From the NCBI GenBank assembly GCA_016584495.1, contig WAID01000002.1, forward strand, positions 1,240,001-1,304,000: DNA of 64,000 nt. Direction: 5' to 3'. The stretch's first letter is position 1, and each line of letters opens with the position of its first letter. The position numbers were made by a program, and so were the translations under genes. This document shows positions 11,101 through 20,808 of this stretch, piece after piece. Origin of the DNA: Celoporthe dispersa. Lineage: Eukaryota; Ascomycota; Sordariomycetes; Diaporthales; Cryphonectriaceae. The notes under the pieces were generated by a model, which saw nothing but the letters and a program-made list of their open reading frames with translations, was not told where the DNA came from and made no database searches.

Positions 11101-11266
11101 CGACGTCCGTCCCGATCTTCTTGGCAGGGGTGGTGGTGAGCACGTGTTGCGCTTGCGTCTGCTGCATACCAATATGCTTTTAGAGTCGATTATGCTTGAC
11201 TTTGGTGGTGTGAAGAAGAGTTATCTTGGGCCCCCACCAAGTTTTCATCTGGGAGGACAAGCTTAG
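8153..11266 (+). CDS. GH115 alpha-glucuronidase-like protein with one frame break
   Basis: Exon 1 is 8153-8586 and exon 2 is 8687-11266. The intron has a T-run of about 21, a CTAAC branch point and a CCAG acceptor, and it restores the family motif SPWYWWADVP at the junction. Further signatures are RYRGIFINDEAPAL and the NFLWPAMWPGY block. The C-terminal part matches the GH115 C domain. GH115 enzymes remove 4-O-methyl-glucuronic acid from glucuronoxylan. Between about 8709 and 8727 (C-rich) the frame must shift by one missing base; on either side the protein is well conserved, giving about 1004 residues, the normal family size. An Asp/Asn-rich low-complexity loop lies near 9680-9720. No signal peptide is visible at the chosen ATG, so a short upstream exon may be missing or the enzyme may be intracellular. 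It is convergent with an MFS sugar transporter. Confidence 0.8.
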   Translation: MWHTTLVSFSREPGALDLAEARILVDEADQEGIKIAATILSEDVSRVTGKPPSSVKYYTGDTVSVGAPATAIIVGCIGSSRLLQGLEQAGKVDLAGIRGKWECFCTSLVADPLPGCDSALVIAGSDKRGAIYGIYTLSEQLGVSPYGPTHLFFFFFFFQFHPLLPSVFHTNNRIIHNQMVLVGRCSPRHHPEIYALPTTTTTREPSIRYRGIFINDEAPALTGWVRATFGSYNTAFYKRVFELLLRLRANFLWPAMWPGYPNPGASFFTDDGQQNQKLADEWGIVVSTSHHEPMQRLANEWLAENNPLGTWDWLTNKDRITAFFDAGVKRAAPFESYLTLGMRGEYDTKMRTDDPAAVVRDVLRVQRSLIGGVHGRQDGVPQLLALYKEVQAQFDSGRLEVPDDVTLLFSDDNFGAIRRLPRGSGEGEEARRRGGCGLYYHLEYVGTPRSYKWINSNSLGKMRHQLREAHRRGARQIWVFNVGDIKPLEVPFTFAMSLAWDVDSVGAGDDDKDDNNDNNNDGIHHFLQDLAAREFGPLLSRDVARAWFDHDRLVSLRRHEHIEPTTFSLLHHSEADLVTSRWQALLDQAEHIQARGRPDQQPALFQLVLHPIKASAIFTSLQVTVARNQLYARQRRSSANALAARALALFGADFDLCEEYHALLGGKWNHILSQPHFGFDENTWHAPSRDMLAGLCYVQTRQRSNPIAGHMGVMVEGHEGVRPGLTNENSDFTHPSKGDLVVGLTLGEVTRYGPARRWVEVFSRGTCVVHWTAEALSCRWVRLSPREGTLVPGREGEEDQRLEVEVSWDDVPAGFDETVIIEIRSEEGDLEHVHLPISGRRVPDTFAEGFVESDGHIAMPPPACKQLAPSYRVLPSTGRTSWGCIALDLAPKTLTPPAWLEYRFFIFSEPTTAAKSDLVLHFNMTLDLDPDHPMQYEFSIDGGPVRRERLLDIEAAVEEGDPELPSPAGWVTAVQDCAWRRSHDVRPDLLGRGGGEHVLRLRLLHTNMLLESIMLDFGGVKKSYLGPPPSFHLGGQA

Positions 11267-11959
11267 AAGAGGGTGGCTTAGTGTAATGGTTTGGTAGGCA
11301 CACATGGCGAGCATGGCCCTTTCGTTGCGGAGAGGCCTGATGCAGCCAAGACACCGTTGCACTTTTGGTCAGCCTGATGGTGTGTAGAGTAATCAAGCAT
11401 AGTCATAGGAACCCTGTGCAGCATAATTATGGCCGTCATAAATTAAAAAAAAAGGGAATCTCTGGACTGAGGCTTACCTATTGGTGGCAGACAGTGGCGG
11501 AGACGGGCATTGAGACGATGCGTTGGTCAAAACAAGCAGCTTGTAGAAAATGCATTAAAGGTATCAACCCAGGTATCAACACAAATACAAATAGAATACC
11601 AAAGAAAAGGTCTAGCAGCGATAGGGTCACTGCTTCTCCAAATCATTCCATCATATCGGGGACCTGTCGTCCCAGATCACCCTGGTCTCAACCATCCTTT
11701 CGCCGGCTCACATACAGGGAGGAGGTGGCAGGGGGTGGACGAGGAAGACTCAGCTTCAAGTTACTCCACCAATGGAGCAGCAGAAGGGATATGCCAAGAC
11801 ATCAGCAGGACCGACAATGCTTCTCGCCTCTCGATCCCACCACTACTTTGTTAGACCCTTGCACCTCCCCCTGCCGGTCGCCTTTTCTATGGCCGAGGTT
11901 ATTCTCGCCCTCCCCCTCCCCCCCCGAGCCTGGCCAGCTCCAGCCGAACGGCGATCACT
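11267..11959. other. Intergenic between convergent genes
   Basis: This is the shared 3' region of GH115 and the transporter. Plus-strand open frames here have compositions unlike protein and no splice support. Confidence 0.5.
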
Positions 11960-13989
11960 CTAGCTGGCCGCATCGGCCACGATCTTCTCCGTCACCTTGC
12001 CGTCGGCCTGCACGACAACCTTGTCGACCTTGATGGAGGCCTGGACAGGCTTCGGTTGGTTGTAGACCCACTCGAGCTGCTCCAGAGTTCGGCCCTGTGA
12101 CTCGACACTGCGGGACTCGCGTTAGCACCTTGATGACGATGTTGAACGATAGAGTAGCGGCTGAACTTACCCGAAGATCCACCAGAGGATGGACTCGATG
12201 ATATCCCAGGCAACAAAGACGTAGACGTAGTTTGTGTTGATGTTGGCGAGGGCAATAGGGCCCGCGAACTGGTTGATGAATCCGAAGAGGCCGACGATCA
12301 TGCCTGAGGCAGCAAGACCCTTGGCACGCAGGTTGGTGTCGAGGGCCTCGGCGGGGATGATACCCTGGAGTGGGGTGTAGGTGAACGAGTAGATGATGTT
12401 GAACAGGAAGTAGAAGGCCAGTGCTGCTTGGGCGATGGGCTTGCCATCAGGCGAGATATTGATGTTGCCTGAGGAGTCCGTCGACTCGTACTTCTTCAGC
12501 CCCGTCGATGTGCCGCCGTTGACGGCAAGCAGGCACGCGCAGATGAAGGTGCCGTACACCAACACCGTACGCCGGTTCATCTTGTCGCTCTGGGAGACAC
12601 CAATACCGGCACCAATGGCCGACAGAACGCTGTTCAGGACGTTGAAGCCGAGCTGCTGGGCGGTGGACTTGATCCCGATGAGGCTGAAAATCGCGGCGTT
12701 GAAGTAGCCCAGGCCGTTCCCGGAGAACTGCCCAAAGACGGAGATCATGATGATCTGACCGAACCGCCAGCGGCCATTGTGGGTGAGGAACATGGGGCGG
12801 TAGTCCCACCAGACCTTGTCAAGACCGTCCTGCCTGATGTTCTCCCTCATCTCCTCGATCTCAAGCAGGACGAGACGCGATGATGGGTCGCCATTACCGT
12901 GGTACTTGACCAGGAAGGCAATAGCCTCCTCTTCTCTGCCGTTGGCCATCAGGAACCGTGGAGATTCGGGGAGGAACCAGACGGAGCCAATGACGATAAA
13001 ACAGGCGAAGCACTGAAGGAGGAGTGGAAGTCTCCAGGACCAGTCCGTAGTCATGTAGGAGCAGCCGAAGGTCACGAAGGCGGCCGGGATGGAGCCACCG
13101 AACCAGCCACAGTTATAGAAGCCTAAGCAAAGTGTCCAGTCAGTACCCAGGGGGCCTCTTTGAGACGGCTCATCTCGAAAAGTAAGGGTTCTTGGCTTGT
13201 AGGCGTACCAGTGCAGCGGCCCCTCCAGTGTGCAGGGGCAATCTCGATCGAGTACGCCGGGGCGGCGACGGTCATGATGGAGATGCCACCACCTAAGATG
13301 AAACGGCCGACGGTGAGCTGAGCGACAGTGCTGGCGCTACACGCGATCACGGAGCCCACGATAATGACCCAGCCGCCGATGAACATGGACCAGCGACGAC
13401 CAAACCTGTCGGAGAGCAGCGCTGCCAGAGGGGACGTGACGATTGTTCCACTGCGGACCATGTCATCAGTGTGATGTCGGGCAAACGGGGTGCAGGTCCT
13501 CCCGAGCAGGCAAGAGACTGTCTCGTCAGGACACACTTACACGGAGTAGAGAGAGCTGATGATGGAGACCTTTGTGCCGGTCAATTCGGAGTCGAATGTT
13601 TTCATGAATGGTTTCATGGCGGTAATGGAACCGATGAGGGAGCCATCGTAGCCGTTGGCGCAGGCGCAGCAGAAGGCGATAAAGACAGCGCAGTAGAGGT
13701 GAATAGAGCTCTTGCTCCACCGCTCGATCTTTGACTCCTGGACGGCAGCGAACAATTCGGCCTGGGAAAGCAGATGGAGAGTCAGCAAGAGCCAAAGCCA
13801 CGACGCCTGGTCTCGAGTTCTCAGCAGGCGTTAGGACCATGTACTGACATTGTGAACCTCCCTCGCCTTGGCACCAGCACTGGTGTCCAGGGTTTTCCCG
13901 GTACCTTCAGCGACGATGGGGTACTGAACATCGGCAGAGATGCCGTGGTTCGTCTCGTCAACGACAGGATCCGTCTTCTCGGCCGACAT
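11960..13989 (-). CDS. MFS sugar transporter (lactose permease/hexose type)
   Basis: Five exons: 13989-13849, 13761-13541, 13450-13209, 13122-12171 and 12107-11960. All phases fit, giving 567 residues. Sugar-porter signatures are visible: GYDGSLIG in TM1, the loop 2-3 motif DRFGRRW, PESPRFLM at the end of the N-half, and QFAGPIALANI near the last helices. Hydrophobicity supports 12 transmembrane segments with a central cytoplasmic loop. Introns carry good branch points (GCTGAC before exon 2, CTAAC before exon 5). It probably imports a mono- or disaccharide across the plasma membrane. Its position tail-to-tail with a GH115 enzyme suggests, but does not prove, use of xylan-derived sugars. No frame problem is seen. 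Confidence 0.88.
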
Positions 13990-16900
13990 GATGAGATCGG
14001 TCTCTTGGGGACACCGTTGTTTGTACGTCCTGGAGTGTCTGTTGGCGGAGTTGAGGTCAAGGACAGCTCACCGGGGACAGGTTCCTCGCAGGCCCGGACA
14101 TGATTGCGCCAGGGTGCCCAGGAGGGTATTATATATGGACAATGGGCCATCCCATGGTCCCCATGGTGGTACCAACCATGGAGCGGGACCCAGAAGGGCA
14201 ACTGACCACTGGCAGGGTGGTCTACCCCAGATTCTGGCGGTATCGAAGTCGCATATCGGGACTGCGGGCCTGCATCCCATGCGGCAAGGGTGGAGAGACC
14301 CTAGGCTCAGGTCAGCAAGCGATACCAGGGGGGGAGATGGTGGATGGAGGGATGGGTGAGTGAGCAGCCAGCCCTGCACATGGCGGCTAGGCCAGGGGGA
14401 GTGGTATGAATGAGCAGGACCAACACCGCTGTTCCTGTGCAGGCCAGAGCAGGAGAAGCGCAGCTGTGGTGTGGGAGTGGGTTGTCGGGCCTGCATCCAA
14501 AAGTGCGAGGTGGACGAAGCTGAGCACTCGACGGGCTTGCCGCGGCGAGTCCGGCGAGGATTGTCCTTGGGCCGGAGACTACGGATGCAAATAGTGCCTC
14601 CCTCATACCGATCGATTCCTGCTGTAGACGGCTCCCCATCTCTGGACACGATCGCCGGGTGATCTTGTCGATCCAGAACCAGACCAGTCTCTACAGGCCC
14701 CAAGGACCTCCTGGTTATTAACCGCAAAAACAGAAAGACAAAAAAAAAAGGCCAGGTGTCAGTCATGCTAGAGACAAGGCACATATTGTCGTATCAGCCT
14801 TGCATAGATACATACTATATTAGAGTAGTGCACACCTCCATGAACAGCAGGCCACCCATGAATATAACCCAGAGCTGCCTAGCCGGCTCGGTCGAGGATA
14901 CAACCCCCCCTTGGGCAGGGTAGGTGGCCCCAAGTAGAGCTGGCGAATCCTGCACTCACACCTCGACAGATCTGAGCCCAAAGCTGCAGAGATCCCTCAG
15001 CGGCCTCAACAAGCCGCAAGGCGCACGGCGACGGCTCACGCGACACATGTGACCTGAAGGCTTCAGGCATGGATGATATCGTGGTGTTTTCGTAGAGGCG
15101 AGGTCAACAGTCCGGGGAGACGGCCCTGCAAGGTGCAGAAGAGGCTAGCCCGGTCCTGTGTGGCTTGCAGCATCAATCGCATCTGTCCAGCCCCAAGCGC
15201 AAGCGCACGACAACGTCCCAGGCTGCCGGGACTGGAGGGGACCTACTAAGAGGTAGGTGCCACAAGTGGAGGCTGGACATACTCCAATAGTACGAGAACT
15301 CGTTGACGGACGAGAGGAGGAGGAACAGCATAGTGCGCAGCCGGGCCGGGATGTCGGTACGGTCAGACAGTCCAGAAGAATCCTTCGAAGGAGAGGCCGG
15401 TCTGTTGACAGATGATAGCGGGGAGAGAGGCCCGGTAGGGTCTGGAACAGGTGAATGGACCCAAAAGTGTTGGGATCTGTAGGTGTGAGCCGACAGAGGC
15501 ATGATCCCACTTGCTTTTTTCTTTTTCTTTTCCTTCTCATTTTTTTTTCTCCCGTTCCGCGACTGTTTTCTCCCCCCGCCCAAGGGTGTGATTCCGAAGG
15601 TGATGGGGCAAGGCCGTGGTGGTGTGGTGGGTTGGTGGTTGCAGTTAGTAGCGGCAGGAGTGGTGGTGGTTGGATGGTCTGTGCAGGCTGCCCTGTGCGC
15701 TCCTGCCGAGATCACTTTGGAATCTGGAAGCAGCCACCCTCATCTCATCCCACAGCACAACATGGCAGGATCATGATTGATAATTAGCTGCTACGATAGG
15801 TCCCAATGTACAGAGTATTACTGTAGGTCGCAACGTGTGTTGGCACCCATGTCTGAAACAGATTTTAGATGGAGATCTACACAACTTTTTTTTTTCTTCT
15901 CTTCTTTCTCTCTTTTAATTGCAGTCTCAGATAAAACAACACCACTGGATAACCTTAATCCCACCATTCGGTGCTAAGGTGCCCGTGGGGACAAAATCTT
16001 AAACGGCTGGGGGAAAGGAATCCCCCACCCCCCCCCATCAGGTGAGAGGCAGACCATTTGGGGGACTGCTACAGCGGTAGCAGAGGGGGACTATAGGGGG
16101 GAGAATACAGGGGCCCCTCCGCCTATGGGGCTGGACCCTGAGCCCCTGCCTCCAAGTACGACACTAGGCTCACTAGGGTCAGAGTCGATCACTCGGGTCT
16201 TGCCGAAACTGGACTTGGCGGGGAACATGCTTCCGCCCTCTCTTTCCATCCAAGCCGCCACGTACATAGTACAAAGCAGTGTGTTCCTTCCTCAGTTATT
16301 TCTCTCTGTGCTGCAGGTACATGTGGAAGAAAACACCTGGCAGGAGGGATCGGACCATGCTGTCTCCCATAGAGAAAAAAACTGCTGAAATTCTTTTGAC
16401 ACGAAAGTAAGAGTGAGGCGTCTGTGGGCCGGGGCTCTGGTACCAGCCCACGTGTTGCCATCACCACACCACCACCATCTTGGGCCGCTTGGTACTGCGT
16501 CTCCAGATAACAACACCATCCGCATCTCAACACGCAGCCCACCCTCATCATCTCGGACCTGGCTGACCTAGAGCCTGCACACACCCTCACAGTTCCAGGA
16601 AAATCTCTTCGCGCCCCCAATTTCCGCATGGACGAGGACACCCTCCTTCTCCCCACCAGCGGATGACCCGTCCCTATCAAGATTGTGTGAGTGACGAACC
16701 AGGCTACCAGCACCCTGGTTCCCTGGGCATATTTAGTCTTCCATTCTCCAGCGATGATCGTGCATGACTGGACCACAGTATATTTAAATAGAACAGAGTT
16801 TAGTGCTGTGGAATGGGTAATCATACTGTACTCCAACAGACGCGGGACTGCAGAGGTTGTAGTTGGGCACCAGGCTGGCTGTGCTGAGTTTCGCCCCCCT

Positions 16901-17110
16901 CCGCTACCATCTCGCTGGTGCGCAAACCGTAGTACCCGTGGCATGATAGCCAAATCTTCACAAGGTACATAGTTACACACCAAGGTACTCATCTCATTAA
17001 CTGTTGTCTTGATCTGGTACGTCTCGAGCCTGTCGTCCCTGCGAGTCAGGCAACGATACCCCCAAGCCCTCTGCATTCGCCTCATGACTGTCGGGTGATG
17101 TTTTTCCCCT
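13990..17110. other. Long intergenic region
   Basis: About 3.1 kb without a supported gene. It includes the transporter promoter. A 312-residue minus frame at 16189-17127 is open but has Cys/Arg-rich, shadow-like composition and no domain. T-rich and C-rich homopolymers occur (about 15514-15550 and 16022-16038). Near 14140-14180 several CCATGG boxes are clustered. Confidence 0.5.
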
Positions 17111-18311
17111 CTAACACGGTCTTTCATCCATCACCGCAGTGCCTCCGAACCCAGTATATTCCCGCAGAGCCCTCTTGCGCATCTCATAATAGATCACCCC
17201 ATCCGCCTGCTCCGTGACCCACCCGTAGCCCCCGGTCTCCCACTCGTCCAACAGCTGGATCAGGTCATCACACCTCGGCGACGGCGGGCTGAGGTAGATC
17301 CGTAACCGCCTCAGCTCCGGCGTCCCGGCCCTCACGCTCGCCAGCAGCGGCCTCCAGAGCTCCCACGATACCGGCGCGGCCGGCAGCCCTCCGTTCTCGT
17401 TCTCGGGGCCAAACAACGGTCGCGGGTGCTGGGTCTCGATACGCTGCAGGAAGAGATGGTCCTTGAAATGGCCGAACGCAAAGTCCAGGCGCCGGATCTT
17501 GGCCGTGTGGGTATGCGGATTCTGCACGAAGAACCGGTACGCGTCCTCGGAAGCCGTGAAGATGAGCTCCATGGACTCGAACAGGCACTCGATCGCCTCG
17601 GAGTACCTAGGGCTACAGTCAGCATGTTCCAGACATTCTACCACAGCTGTTAGCAGCAGGGGCACCAGGGCTGCTACACGCACATCCTCGTGCAGCAGAG
17701 GAAGACCCCCATCAAACCCCTCCCCCTCCCCTCCCTCCTCAGGTCCACACACGACCCGTCGCCCTGCGCCTTCCACTGCATCATCTCCGCAGCCTGGCAC
17801 TTCCAGTGGCCTCTCCATTTGAGCCGCAGCCCCCACGCGTACCAGAACCACCGCGGCGGCTGGGTCCGGCCCTCCACCCGGGCCACGGCTCCGTCTGCAT
17901 CGGGTCGCGCTCGTCGTCCAGCGTCGAGAACATGGCCTTGGGCGTGTACCGGCACGGCGTCATGGTGAGCCTGGCGCCGTGGAAGGAGCTGTGGAGGTGC
18001 ATCTTCATGAGCGGGTTGGTCGCGCGGAAGAGCTCGGTGTAGATCAGCCGCCGGACCTCGAGGGGCAGGCGGGCGAAGAAGGCGGACTGGGGCTGTTCGG
18101 GGGCCGCCTCCGCCTCCTCCGTGCCCTCTTCAACGCCATCGGATGACGCTGATGGTGTTGACTTGTCGTTCAGGCTTGACCCGGCCGCTGGTGGCTGAGG
18201 ACGCGGCTCCCCGTCTCGGTGGTCCTCGGCATCGTCATAAGAGTCGTCATTCAGGCACGATGCCTTGCGCAGGCGGGCGCGCATGTTCTGCAGCTGGGTG
18301 TAGCTGCCCAT
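17111..18311 (-). CDS. DUF7730 (F-box-like) protein, one frame break
   Basis: The start at 18311 gives an acidic disordered N-terminus, then the family hallmark FARLPLEVRRLIYTELFR, which resembles an F-box/2EXR motif. A conserved Trp-rich block (RWFWYAWGLRLKW) follows, then a Cys-x-x-Met-Tyr helix recreated across an intron. Exon 1 is 18311-17684 and exon 2 is 17606-17111 (GTGCGT donor, GCTGAC branch point, CTAG acceptor). The Trp-rich block is in a neighbouring frame from the N-terminus, so one base appears to be missing around 17852-17866 in a GCC-rich stretch. The corrected length would be about 374 residues. The family is expanded in ascomycetes and its function is unknown; protein-protein or ubiquitin-ligase roles are only inferred from the F-box similarity. 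A paralog lies just upstream on the same strand. Confidence 0.65.
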
Positions 18312-18928
18312 ATCCGAATCCGCTCCTTGAATGCGTGGGTTTGCAGACACTTTTGGATGAAATGACTTGGTTAAAATGGAGGGAAGGAGACGAGACAACG
18401 TTCGTGGGCGTGCAGTGATGAATGTGAAACTTGAGGTTAATTCATTGTCAGCTGTAGCTGAGGCACTAGATGGACCCTGGACGGCCCTGTAACACAGCCC
18501 TGTGTCATTGACCACTTTAGCACCTGTGGTGCCTGGACATTGCCCTAGACTACAGGGTTAGGGCTCTGCACCACTGCCAACCACTGATCTTCTCGCGCCT
18601 AAAGGTCGATCATCTTCTCTTCATCTGCTCCGCCCACAAGCTATGGGCTTTCAAAACATGTAGAACGCCGTTCAAGACCTCCATAGGTCACTCAGTGCCA
18701 GGACTCCAGAGTGGAGAGACTGATGAGGCACAAGAAAACCAATGCGGACCCGACCAATTAGAGCACTTGAATAAGTACCAAGCACCAGAAGTATCATTTC
18801 CCAGGGCGAAGAACCCTCCTCCTCCTCCTCCTCCTTGCCTGTTTCTCCCTTCTCGGTATGCCTAGATATGACTAATCAAGACTTCAAAATGCTGATGCGT
18901 TTTTTCCCCCTAAAAAACCCCTTGCGCA
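18312..18928. other. Intergenic between DUF7730 paralogs
   Basis: A (TCC)n run lies near 18817-18837. No gene is supported. Confidence 0.5.
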
Positions 18929-20106
18929 TTATACCTTGAATCCAGTGCAGTCATCAAGGATATGCCAGCCTCTCGAAACGAGAGCGACGCTGAAAGGTGC
19001 GTCTCCCAGGTAGTCGGTCTCGCCATAGTGAGGGGTGCTCGCAGGTTTCTCTCCCTCGATGGGAATCTTGACCTCGAATTTCCGAGGCAGGTTGAGACTG
19101 CGTGCCAGGGCGTAGAGGGGCTCGAGGTAGGCTCTGTCAGGCAGCGGTCGGATAGCGATCTGGCGTGGAAGGTGCAGCGACATTCGCAGTTCTGCTCCTG
19201 CGATCAGTATTCCTGCGACAAAGAAGAAAAAAGAGAACATGGAAAATGGGGGGAAAAACTGTTGAGACCAAGTCAGAGGAGAACAGAAAGTATGCCTTAC
19301 CCTGGACACCAGGAAATGAGTCGCTCAGCACCTGACAAAGTTCAGGCAAGCCTCCATCGTCTATACAGTCGGGCGACATGACAGCCTGGACAAAAAATCA
19401 GAGTCAGCACTGACAGGTTCGTCTCTGCGCATCAGGAGGGGAAACGTACGTCGATGAGCTTGATCTGCTCTGTCAAGGCTCGAGGTACCCGCTCAGCAAA
19501 GCGCATGAGAGAAGCATGGCTCCCAAAGGAGAAACGCAGCATTGTATACATTGATTCTGAGGCCTCTAGGTACATTGTCTTGCACACTATCAGCGGCTTC
19601 GTGAGGAGGGAGTGCTCTCTGGCCAGGGGGCGTTGGATTCCCATGTAGTGCCGTTTGTAAGCCTCCGCAAAGTATCTGTTGTAGATGGCCATGAAACTCA
19701 TGAAGCAGCACTCATGAACGCACCATGGCGAGGCCTTCCAGGGCTCCAGCTCATTGGCAGGATCAGTAGGCGCCATGGGATCTTGAGGATGAGGGGCAGC
19801 GATGTCTTGGATGGCGCTGTTGACATCACCAGGGTCATCATGGGAGTCGTCGGGTTGCTCCCCATTGTGGGGTTGTTGACTGCCTTGTTGATCATCTGGG
19901 GTCTCGTCGTCCTCCTGAGGCTCTGGTGCAGTGGATTCTGGGGTGGGTGGGGCAGGAGGGTGGTGGTGATTGTACACATCTTCTTTGAGAAGGCATGGGT
20001 AGTGTGATAGATAGCAACGCGGACCAAAGGAGTAGATGTGCTGTGTGATGCCCTGGTCAAGCCAGTACTGGAAGTAGATGAGCCTCCTGATATCCAGCGG
20101 GAGCAT
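18929..20106 (-). CDS. DUF7730 (F-box-like) protein, paralog
   Basis: Exons are 20106-19450, 19385-19301 and about 19212-18929, with GTACGT and GTAAGG donors. An alternative acceptor of exon 3 at 19197 is also in frame. The protein of about 341 residues begins with MLPLDIRRLIYFQYW, the same motif as the neighbour. It then has a long Pro/Asp/Gln-rich disordered insert (residues about 50-120) and the family core with a Cys-Lys-Thr-Met-Tyr helix. The open frame extends a few residues upstream of the ATG, so a 5' exon may be missing. Tandem location next to the previous gene suggests a local duplication that has diverged strongly. Confidence 0.65.
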
Positions 20107-20808
20107 GGAGAAGAGAGGCGACTGGTCCTGTTGATTCGGGTTACTGAAGTCAGGTGCGGCAGCCTTAGTCTCCCCATTGTCGCGGAGCCGTCATCCTCAC
20201 CAACCGTAAAGTGAGTAAGAAAGAGGTGACGAGGGTAAGGAGACTCTGAGGCCACCCTTTGTTGATGTTTTCAGGTGAGGATAGTCTGGTGTTTGGAAAG
20301 GTTGCTGAGAAGATGGAAGCGTGTTTATGTAGAGAAGGCAGCTACTGCACGGACCATCTGGGCACCAGCAGAAACCCTTGGATAAAATGGCCAGTCCTCC
20401 TAGCACAGGCAGCACTGGGAACTAAGCAAACAATAAAGAGAAACCATAGAAGGCTCTAGGGTTTACCAGTCAGTGCTGTGAACTTCTACGAAGGTACTAT
20501 GTACTGATTACACCCAAGGTTGCTACCCCACCAGAGGGCCTGGAAGGCCTTGTCAAGACATGCGGGACGGCAGGGATCATCTGCTGGCAGTTGAAAAGAG
20601 TTAGGGTGCTCCAGGATCCAGATAATTAATTACTTACTTACACAGAACTGGAAACATGCTCATACCTCTTCAACAGAGTAAAAGTAATGCAGGGAGGAAA
20701 CCCAAGAAAAAGAACTGCTCTATCCTGTCGCTATGAAGGTATCTATAACAAAATCTTGGCATGACTGATGCTCTCAAACCACCACCGCCCGCTCCCACCA
20801 ACGCCTCT
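20107..20808. other. Intergenic
   Basis: This is the region between the DUF7730 paralog and the 3' end of the histidine kinase. No gene is supported. Confidence 0.5.

Noticed and set aside
16189..17127. 312-residue open frame on the minus strand
   Set aside because: Composition is Cys/Arg-rich and irregular, with no domain, intron pattern or start context; it looks like chance openness in GC-rich DNA.
17606..17683. Second frameshift in the first DUF7730 gene
   Set aside because: Explained by a 78-nt intron with a GTGCGT donor, a GCTGAC branch point and a CTAG acceptor, which recreates the family Cys-x-x-Met-Tyr motif.
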